From the IMG/VR virus record IMGVR_UViG_3300043449_000492, positions 1 through 64,000 of that record: 64,000 nt of DNA; one strand, 5' to 3'. The notes under the pieces were generated by a model that was given only the letters and a program-made list of their open reading frames with translations, was not told the origin of the DNA and ran no database searches. Made by a program: the position numbers and the translations under genes. This stretch comes from a virus. Positions 14,461 through 20,010 of the stretch are shown here, piece after piece (positions within the stretch are counted from its first letter, which is position 1; the number at the start of each line of letters is the position of its first letter).

Positions 14461-14506
14461 TACACCTCAGTTAGAAGATTTTGAGAAAGAGTTGGAGAAT
14501 CAATGA
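14378..14506 (+). CDS. Overlapping small membrane protein (possible)
   Basis: A second frame through the lipoprotein gene reads from GTG 14378 for 42 residues: a hydrophobic start, then a polar tail ending QLEDFEKELENQ. Its TGA overlaps the following ATG (ATGA), which supports translation, but the start codon and RBS are weak. Could be a nested gene or only a carry-through frame. Confidence 0.35.
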   Translation: MVALAVLATTSGTSVALRGIIHRGPVTDTPQLEDFEKELENQ

Positions 14507-14688
14507 TCGAATATGTATTACTTGCACAAGTAGTAACTCAGAGTCCTAACATCATGGACGATAAGCAAGTTCCTGTTTACTCATGGGAGAAACCTTATAT
14601 TGCACCTATATATCAGCAACCACGAACTGGTATCTCTATGCGGTCCGGTTCAACTCCTTCACCTGTTTATGAAGAGATTGAAGAATGA
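14503..14688 (+). CDS. Small protein of unknown function
   Basis: 61 residues; TTGGAG lies about 8 nt before ATG. Pro/Tyr/Gln-rich middle (PYIAPIYQQPRTG), short hydrophobic start, acidic end. No family recognised. Overlaps the next start (ATGA). Confidence 0.55.
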   Translation: MIEYVLLAQVVTQSPNIMDDKQVPVYSWEKPYIAPIYQQPRTGISMRSGSTPSPVYEEIEE

Positions 14689-14969
14689 AACGATTGATTT
14701 TGATATTGTGCTTGATTAGCACATCATCATGGGCGTCGGAAGACATAACATGTCAGAAGAATCTCAACCATGCATTTGTTGTAACATGTGAAGCAAAGAA
14801 GGTGATGAATGTTTCGTTGGTTAACATTGATGGCGGCGAGTGTGCTGCTCCTGCATTTCACTGGCACGGTACAGGTAAATTCGACGTTCCTGGAACACAA
14901 CAATGTTTCTATGTCAGATCAGTAACATTGAACATTGACGGACACAAGAAAGCATTTGGACCTCTTTAA
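14685..14969 (+). CDS. Small exported Cys-containing protein
   Basis: 94 residues with a typical Sec signal peptide (KRLILILCLISTSSWASE; cleavage probably after WA-S). The mature part is about 76 residues, beta-rich, with four Cys (C-x12-C, then C and C) that could form two disulphides in the periplasm. Small secreted proteins of this kind occur in phage clusters next to lipoproteins and may modify the infected cell envelope; this is inference. Confidence 0.65.
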   Translation: MKRLILILCLISTSSWASEDITCQKNLNHAFVVTCEAKKVMNVSLVNIDGGECAAPAFHWHGTGKFDVPGTQQCFYVRSVTLNIDGHKKAFGPL

Positions 14970-15097
14970 TGTCAAAACTTTTATGTAAAATCTTTGGACA
15001 TAAGTTCTATAGGATTAATCCTCTTTTGAAGAATAGTCCTATTAGTCATTGGTTGCGTTGTAAAAGATGCGATCATGTAGATACATTTTATAAATAG
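14969..15097 (+). CDS. Small zinc-ribbon-like protein (DUF1660-like)
   Basis: 42 residues from the ATG in TAATG. LLCKIFGHKF near the N-terminus and RCKRCDH near the C-terminus give Cys/His pairs as in the short prophage proteins that I recall as DUF1660 (LCxxxGHxW ... CxxC). Function unknown. Its last codons contain the TATAAATA box at 15089. Confidence 0.65.
   Translation: MSKLLCKIFGHKFYRINPLLKNSPISHWLRCKRCDHVDTFYK
15089..15096 (+). promoter_or_regulatory. Candidate late promoter TATAAATA upstream of tmRNA
   Basis: Exact T4 late consensus TATAAATA overlapping the stop of the preceding gene. With the usual spacing, transcription would start around 15101-15103, at the beginning of the acceptor piece of the tmRNA. 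Confidence 0.6.
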
Positions 15098-15404
15098 AAT
15101 TGCCGAAGGTCGTTGAGAGACGAAGCATAGGATTCTTGGACGTGGGGGCAGTACCCACCGTCTCCACCATGGATACACTGGTTGAGTTTAGGCCGTTGGT
15201 TATCTCGTAAAACTCTGCCAACGGATGAGAAGTTTCCAGTGTATCTTTGATGGGGACGAAATAGGTTCGACAGGATTCAGTAAGGTCGTAAGGAGACCAA
15301 AGGCGATAAGCAAATGCAGCAAATGATAATGCTCCATTTGAAGGATATGCTCTAGCAGCGTAACCTCATTGGGCTGGTGACTTGCCTAGAAACAGAAAAG
15401 TCAC
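15098..15404 (+). ncRNA. ssrA: Circularly permuted two-piece tmRNA (alphaproteobacterial type)
   Basis: The acceptor piece comes first, ending T-stem GTGGG/CCCAC (15142-15158), CGTCTCC, A and CCA at 15167-15169. The coding piece starts at GGGGACG (15252-15258), which pairs over 7 bp with CGTCTCC (15159-15165), including the G3:U wobble used by alanyl-tRNA synthetase. GGTTCGACAGGATT is the conserved tmRNA 5' signature; CAGGATTC (15271) can form P2 with GATTCTTG (15131). The tag frame ends GCA AAT GAT AAT ... GCG TAA (15319-15363), peptide ANDNAPFEGYALAA, typical of alphaproteobacterial tags. The spacer 15170-15251 is closed by GATACACTGG/CCAGTGTATC with an inner CCGTTGG/CCAACGG stem. Hairpin 15377-15404 ends the coding piece. 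Role: rescue of stalled ribosomes. Confidence 0.93.
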
Positions 15405-15431
15405 ACTCACACAAACACACAGGAATTTATC

Positions 15432-15671
15432 ATGGACAAATATTCATACGATCCAAACACACCGTTTGCAATTCGTCTAGAGTTGCTGAAACTCGCTCAA
15501 TCAATCGAAAGTGAACGCATTTGGTCTGAGCGTAATCGTCTAGAAATGGACTGGCAGACCAAAAAGGAAAACGGCGTCACTGAGTCATTTCCTGAACTAC
15601 CTTCTGTCACTTATAAAAGCGTTATTGCTGTAGCAGAAGAACTAAACAAATTCGTTTCTAACAAAGGATAA
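15432..15671 (+). CDS. Small conserved T4-like phage protein, unknown
   Basis: 79 residues; CACAGGAA precedes the ATG. The motif YDPNTPFAIRLELLKLAQ resembles a family of short cyanophage proteins (recall) with no known role. Helical, Glu-rich. Confidence 0.65.
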   Translation: MDKYSYDPNTPFAIRLELLKLAQSIESERIWSERNRLEMDWQTKKENGVTESFPELPSVTYKSVIAVAEELNKFVSNKG

Positions 15672-15674
15672 AAG

Positions 15675-16592
15675 ATGACCAAGGCCTTCATTTGTGCAGC
15701 TACAGTAAACAAGTCTGGTGCAGCATTAGACGATGACGAGATTGCATTTCTCAAAGAGACGATGCCATGTGGTGTCATTCTATTCAAGCAAAATTGTAAG
15801 TCTAAAGAACAAGTGAAGGCCTTGGTCGAGAGTGTTAAATCTATTCTCGGACCCAATGCTCTCATTCTTGTTGACCAAGAAGGCGGCAAGATTCAACGTC
15901 TCAAGCCTCCAGTCTGGAAGGCACACCCCGCAGCTAATTCCTTTGTAAAAGAAATACTTCAACAGTCTAATAGATATCCAATGGTCGAATCATCAGCGTA
16001 TGACATGGGAGTTGAACTTGCGGAACTCGGAATTAATGTCGATTGTTTTCCTGTGCTTGATGTTCCTGTGTCTGGGGCTTCTCTCATCATTGGTAGTCGT
16101 GCCTATTCCGACAACCCTGATGAAGTAGCGACACTTGGACGTTGGGCTGCAGTCGGTATGAAAAGGTCAGGCGTTCATCCTGTAATCAAGCATATACCAG
16201 GTCATGGTCGTGCTACGGTTGACTCACATCATGCTCTTCCAATTGTTGATACAGATATTGAAACACTAAAAGAAACAGACTTTGTTCCTTTTGTCTTTAA
16301 TAATGATTGGAAGTTTGGAATGGTGGCTCATGTGGTATATTCCGCTATCGATCCAAAAGAGCCTGCTTCCCAATCTCGTAAGGTTGTCCAGGAAATCATT
16401 CGTGATTATATTGGATTCAAAGGTATTCTAATGACCGATGATCTTACAATGGAAGCACTCAGCGGTTCCTTTGCAGAAAGAGCCAAGAAAGCCATTGACA
16501 GCGGGATCGATATTGTGCTAATATGCAACGATACATTGGAAGACGCTAGACAAGTCGCTTCCGTAGTCCCGGAATTATCCGTCAAGCTATAA
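15675..16592 (+). CDS. nagZ: Beta-N-acetylhexosaminidase, GH3 family (NagZ-like)
   Basis: 305 residues, slightly shorter than E. coli NagZ (341). Family motifs in order: GVILF (33-37), VDQEGGKIQR (66-75), the substrate-binding KHIPGHG (172-178), the general acid/base dyad D183-S-H185, AHVVYSAIDP and the nucleophile region MTDD (Asp255/256), then ICND. No signal peptide, so cytoplasmic. NagZ removes GlcNAc from anhydro-muropeptides in cell-wall recycling. RBS AAAGGA. Phage-encoded NagZ is unusual. It may exploit recycled wall material, alter muropeptide signalling, or have been recruited to another sugar. It follows the tmRNA and precedes a small membrane protein. Confidence 0.9.
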   Translation: MTKAFICAATVNKSGAALDDDEIAFLKETMPCGVILFKQNCKSKEQVKALVESVKSILGPNALILVDQEGGKIQRLKPPVWKAHPAANSFVKEILQQSNRYPMVESSAYDMGVELAELGINVDCFPVLDVPVSGASLIIGSRAYSDNPDEVATLGRWAAVGMKRSGVHPVIKHIPGHGRATVDSHHALPIVDTDIETLKETDFVPFVFNNDWKFGMVAHVVYSAIDPKEPASQSRKVVQEIIRDYIGFKGILMTDDLTMEALSGSFAERAKKAIDSGIDIVLICNDTLEDARQVASVVPELSVKL

Positions 16593-16603
16593 GGAAAAAG
16601 CTA

Positions 16604-16798
16604 ATGAGCAATAAAGACAAATATACAGGCATGAGAGATTTTGATTTTGCTCTAAGCAATAATGTTTATATCTGTGCAGTAGCTGGTGCAGTTCTCGGTG
16701 CTATTCTCGGTTACTGGGCAACAGGTGCAATCGAGATTACAATTGCTTCGGCAATTACATTCTTTGTTCTCTCGGGTATCTTTGGAATGTTCGTATGA
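16604..16798 (+). CDS. Small membrane protein with two helices
   Basis: 64 residues; AAGGAAAA upstream. A polar N-terminus of about 20 residues is followed by two hydrophobic helices separated by an A-I-E turn (VYICAVAGAVLGAILGYW, then TIASAITFFVLSGIFGMF). The topology would fit a holin-like pore, but there is no family match. Overlaps gene 33 (ATGA). Confidence 0.6.
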   Translation: MSNKDKYTGMRDFDFALSNNVYICAVAGAVLGAILGYWATGAIEITIASAITFFVLSGIFGMFV

Positions 16799-17019
16799 GC
16801 CCCGATGATATCCAAAAGTTTAGTTTAGAGATTGAGGAAATTGTCTATATGAAAGACATACCTTATATCGATGCGGTCATTATGTATTGTGAGCAGTCGA
16901 ACTTTGAAGTAGAAACAGCAGCTAAACTTATCTCAGGCGTCCTCAAATCCAAGATTCAGTTAGAAGCTGAAGAACTACACTTTATCAAGAAAGCAACTAC
17001 CTCCCAACTCCCCATCTAA
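16795..17019 (+). CDS. 33: Late-transcription co-activator gp33
   Basis: 74 residues. In T4, gp33 bridges the beta flap of host RNA polymerase and the sliding clamp to switch on late promoters. The helical core YIDAVIMYCEQSN-x-E-V-E-T-A-AKLIS...LKSKIQLEAEELHFI and terminal LPI correspond to the short gp33 proteins of T4-like cyanophages (recall); T4 gp33 itself is longer (112). Its presence fits the TAAATA-type late boxes ahead of the tail genes. Confidence 0.8.
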   Translation: MSPDDIQKFSLEIEEIVYMKDIPYIDAVIMYCEQSNFEVETAAKLISGVLKSKIQLEAEELHFIKKATTSQLPI

Positions 17020-17030
17020 TAGGAAATATC

Positions 17031-17915
17031 ATGAGCGAAGTGAAAGCGTTTAATGTGGACGAATCTGCAGCGATTAGTGCTGCAAAAGAAACGCTACAGA
17101 AGGCCGTCATGGCAGGTAGTGTTTATAGATTTAGCTTCTACAATTTTCTAACCGACACATATCATACTGATGCTATAATGACACCCGAAGAGAATACACT
17201 AATGGTTGTCGCTGGTGGCGTTATTCCTTCCATTCTGCTTAAAGAGCAGATCAACGATATCGATGTGTTTATTCTCAAGAAGAATATTGAATTGTTCCGT
17301 AAGCTTATTGACTTTAAGCCTGGTAATTGGACCATTCGTTATTTCTTTGACGAAGACAATGATACTCGTTCGGATGACTATAAGAATCCTCATGTCTTTG
17401 CAACGGCTACAAACAAGGAAACTAAGGTTCAGTATATTCTAACTGACCATGTGGATCGAAAGAGTCTGCTATCGGACTTTGATTATCTACATTCTACAGC
17501 ATCTTATCACGAAGGCTCGTTGTATATCAATCGTGAGACATATGATGCCATCATGAATAAGAAACTGATTCGTCAGCATAAGAATAAGAAGATTCGGGCG
17601 GGTAGAGCAAACAAGTTTATTAGTCGTGGCTGGCAGTCGGAAGAAGATGCGTTGCTAAATTCCCCGATAAAGTCTCTTAAGGATATTCTTACAGATCAAC
17701 TGCATAATCTACGCACTCCTGCTTCTAATCCTGTCACTAAGAAGGAACTGGATGATGGTTGGCAGCAGGCTGCAGCAACAACAGGTTGGCAGAAGAGATA
17801 TGAGAATTTGCTTGCCGATGCTTTGAAGAAAGGCAATACATCTTATGGAACTGATATCACTCTTGATGATCTGTTGGATGATCCCTATGCAGAGATACTT
17901 AAAAAGCCAAAATGA
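17031..17915 (+). CDS. Nucleotidyltransferase-like protein
   Basis: 294 residues. VVAGGVIPSILL...NDIDVFIL (about 59-82) has the GG-x(n)-D-x-D layout of the pol-beta/poly(A)-polymerase nucleotidyltransferase fold. The later part (FDYLHSTASYHEGSLYINRETYDAI...LIRQHKNKK) matches the phage branch of this family, which I recall in T4-like genomes. Substrate unknown; RNA end modification or small-molecule transfer are options. Followed by gene 59 with an ATGA overlap. Confidence 0.65.
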   Translation: MSEVKAFNVDESAAISAAKETLQKAVMAGSVYRFSFYNFLTDTYHTDAIMTPEENTLMVVAGGVIPSILLKEQINDIDVFILKKNIELFRKLIDFKPGNWTIRYFFDEDNDTRSDDYKNPHVFATATNKETKVQYILTDHVDRKSLLSDFDYLHSTASYHEGSLYINRETYDAIMNKKLIRQHKNKKIRAGRANKFISRGWQSEEDALLNSPIKSLKDILTDQLHNLRTPASNPVTKKELDDGWQQAAATTGWQKRYENLLADALKKGNTSYGTDITLDDLLDDPYAEILKKPK

Positions 17916-18529
17916 AACACTTTTCTGGATATGGAGCTTATCTGTTGTTCTTGGCCTTGAGAACACATTTCACTAAAGCCAAGTATGACTTCTTTCAGAT
18001 GCATGGCAAACTCCGTGCAAATAAAGAGTCATATCTTAAGCGTAGAGATAAGTCCTTCTTTGAGAGATTGGCTAGAACGTATAATGTGGAAGAACTTAAG
18101 ACATTCTACATCGCAAACTTTCTAGCTGATCGACATTACATAACCGAAATGCTTGACGAAGATGCACACGGAGCGTTTTATGAGCTACAGAAGAGAAACC
18201 AGTCCCTCTCATATATTTTCAAGAATGACCTTGACATTATATTTGAAAATGGGTGTAAATCTGCTTTTGATACTTTCAATGGTGACTACCCTCATATTAT
18301 CAATCTGGTTATGCGTCGAGCTATTGCTATTGAGTCAGCAGCTATTCTAAATGACTTTGTTCCCTATGTGGATAAGTTCAATAAATATCTTGGAGACGAT
18401 GATATTGTGTGGTCGAGAGTTGCTTTGAAACTCCGCAAGTATAGACCGTTCATTCATTATGATGCTGAGAAATTCAAAGCCATCCTAAAGGAGAAGGTCA
18501 ATGAAAACTCTACAGGGAGAAGCATCTGA
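17912..18529 (+). CDS. 59: Helicase loader gp59
   Basis: 205 residues (T4 gp59 has 217). The all-helical sequence follows the T4 protein: an N-terminal region GYGAYLLFLALRTHFTKAKYDFFQ, YLKRRDKSFFERLARTY, LKTFYIANFLADRHY, and a C-terminal LKLRKYRPFIHYD block. gp59 loads the gp41 helicase onto gp32-coated forks, and gene 32 lies just downstream as in T4. Confidence 0.9.
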   Translation: MKHFSGYGAYLLFLALRTHFTKAKYDFFQMHGKLRANKESYLKRRDKSFFERLARTYNVEELKTFYIANFLADRHYITEMLDEDAHGAFYELQKRNQSLSYIFKNDLDIIFENGCKSAFDTFNGDYPHIINLVMRRAIAIESAAILNDFVPYVDKFNKYLGDDDIVWSRVALKLRKYRPFIHYDAEKFKAILKEKVNENSTGRSI

Positions 18530-18689
18530 TATTCTAAGAGAATGGGTTGACGGACGTTATTGTGTCTTTTATAAATGGGATGGAGAGCGAGCATTTCAGA
18601 TAGAACTATTCGAGAGGGAGACAAAGACAACATTTCTACCGAATGAAGAAACTGAACACTTTTTGGAGATTATTCTGGATCATGAATAA
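18501..18689 (+). CDS. Small protein of unknown function
   Basis: 62 residues; AAAGGAGAAGG is well placed. Overlaps the gp59 gene by 29 nt in another frame. No recognised motif (VDGRYCVFYKWDGERAFQIEL). Sits between genes 59 and 32. Confidence 0.6.
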   Translation: MKTLQGEASDILREWVDGRYCVFYKWDGERAFQIELFERETKTTFLPNEETEHFLEIILDHE

Positions 18690-18939
18690 AGACAAAAGAC
18701 AGAAGAGATTCCAACAAAAGAAACGCCATATGCAGCGTCAGTATGATATCTGGAATGCATATATGAATCGGGATGGAAGACATTATAGAGAACCTCATCG
18801 ATTCCATAAAACACATGCTTTGAATTGTGGAGATCCTAAGTGCGTTATGTGCATGAATCCTCGCAAGTCATTTGGTGAGAAGACATTCCAGGAACGTAGA
18901 TTTGAATGTCTTCCTATAGAAGAACTAAATACACCTTGA
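18682..18939 (+). CDS. Conserved phage protein with C-x(n)-C-x2-C motif
   Basis: 85 residues from ATG 18682, which overlaps the preceding gene by 8 nt. Very basic N-terminus (KDKRQKRFQQKKRHMQRQ), then HALNCGDPKCVMCMNPRK-x-FGEKTFQERR, a signature of a widespread small protein of phages and bacteria that I recall as uncharacterised. The three Cys plus His may bind zinc. The gene-32 promoter -35 begins within its last codon. Confidence 0.7.
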   Translation: MNKDKRQKRFQQKKRHMQRQYDIWNAYMNRDGRHYREPHRFHKTHALNCGDPKCVMCMNPRKSFGEKTFQERRFECLPIEELNTP

Positions 18940-18964
18940 CAGGAGAGCAATCACCTGTTATGAT
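18936..18964 (+). promoter_or_regulatory. Sigma70-like promoter for gene 32
   Basis: TTGACA, 17-bp spacer, TATGAT. Leader of about 57 nt to ATG 19028, AT-rich and possibly an autoregulatory gp32-binding site as in T4 (inference). A second TATAAT at 18975 has no matching -35. Confidence 0.75.
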
Positions 18965-19027
18965 ACAAACATTATATAATGATTATGTGGACAAAACAAC
19001 ATACACTGTAATACAAGGAAACATACA

Positions 19028-19975
19028 ATGAACTTTGCAAATCTAAAGAAGCAGTCCTCTAAGTTTGACAATCTCCTTAAGGAAGTTGACAAGCTAAACA
19101 ATCCTACATTCGAGAAGAACGATACCGCCGATCTTTACTGGAAGCCCACTCCAGATAAGACTGGCAACGCTCTTGCGGTCATTCGCTTTCTTCCAGGTCC
19201 AGCAGTCGATGGTGACGAAGCACTTCCGTTCGTTCGTTACTTCGATCATGGCTTCCAGTCAAAGACAACTGGCAAGTGGTATATCGAAAAGTCTCTAACG
19301 ACATTCGATGAAAAGGATCCTGTTTCTGAATATAACTCCCAGCTATGGAATTCTACTCAGGATGATAATGCTCCAGAGCGTAAGCAGGCACGTGACCAAA
19401 AGCGTCGTCTTCATTACGTTTCGGTGATTAAGGTTATCTCTGATCCACAGAACCGTGATGCTGAGGGTAAGGTCTTCTACTTCAAGTATGGTAAGAAGAT
19501 TTTCGACAAGATTACCAAGATGATGAATCCTGATCTTGATTCTGAGCCACGTATCAATCCATTCGATCTTTGGAATGGTGCGAACTTCAAGCTTAAGATG
19601 ACTCGTCAGAACGCCAACATTGGTGGTCGTAACGTAGCATTTCCAAACTATGATGAGTCAGTGTTTCTAACCGCTGGTCCTCTAAGTGATGATGATTCAG
19701 AGCTAGAGACTATCTGGAAGGGTGAGCCTTCACTCAAGGAGCTTATTGATCGTAAGAACTTTAAGACCTATGATGAGCTAAAGCGTAAGCTGGAAGATGT
19801 TCTAGGACATACTGGTTCACGGTCTGCTCCTGCTCCAACTACTCGTAAGGCAGTTGTTGAGGATGATGAAGTGCCGTTCACCGAGTCTAAGCCAATTGCT
19901 AAGAAGCCTGCTCCTGTCGTTGATGACGAAGAGGATGAGGATCTAGCAATGTTTAGAAAGCTTGCTGAAGACTAA
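19028..19975 (+). CDS. 32: Single-stranded DNA-binding protein gp32
   Basis: 315 residues (T4 gp32 has 301). N-terminal basic B-domain LKKQSSKFDNLLKEVDKL with K-K-Q-S-S-K, core OB-fold blocks (VIRFLPGP, FVRYFDHGF, KWYIEKSLTT, DPVSEYNSQLW, KVFYFKYGKKIFDKI, FDLWNGANFKLKM) and an acidic C-terminal tail (VVDDEEDEDLAMFRKL) that in T4 recruits gp59 and polymerase. There are no cysteines at all, so the structural zinc site of T4 gp32 is absent. Own promoter, terminator after the stop. Confidence 0.95.
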   Translation: MNFANLKKQSSKFDNLLKEVDKLNNPTFEKNDTADLYWKPTPDKTGNALAVIRFLPGPAVDGDEALPFVRYFDHGFQSKTTGKWYIEKSLTTFDEKDPVSEYNSQLWNSTQDDNAPERKQARDQKRRLHYVSVIKVISDPQNRDAEGKVFYFKYGKKIFDKITKMMNPDLDSEPRINPFDLWNGANFKLKMTRQNANIGGRNVAFPNYDESVFLTAGPLSDDDSELETIWKGEPSLKELIDRKNFKTYDELKRKLEDVLGHTGSRSAPAPTTRKAVVEDDEVPFTESKPIAKKPAPVVDDEEDEDLAMFRKLAED

Positions 19976-19981
19976 GATTAA

Positions 19982-20007
19982 GGCGGGGATCAAACCCCGC
20001 CTTTTTT
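19982..20007 (+). terminator. Strong rho-independent terminator after gene 32
   Basis: GGCGGGG / CCCCGCC stem with ATCAAA loop and six T. It separates the plus-strand gene 32 from the convergent minus-strand tail genes; in the other direction the T-run is poor. Confidence 0.95.
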
Positions 20008-20010
20008 CTG

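Noticed and set aside
15170-15251. Strong hairpins considered as a tRNA or terminator
   Set aside because: No tRNA cloverleaf or T-run; they are the excised spacer of the permuted tmRNA.
15098-15404. tmRNA considered as an attachment-site scar of an integrating element
   Set aside because: The gene is complete with both pieces, and no integrase or flanking repeat is present in this lytic-type genome.
18971-18980. Second TATAAT before gene 32
   Set aside because: No -35 at the right distance; the TTGACA-17-TATGAT pair just upstream explains transcription.
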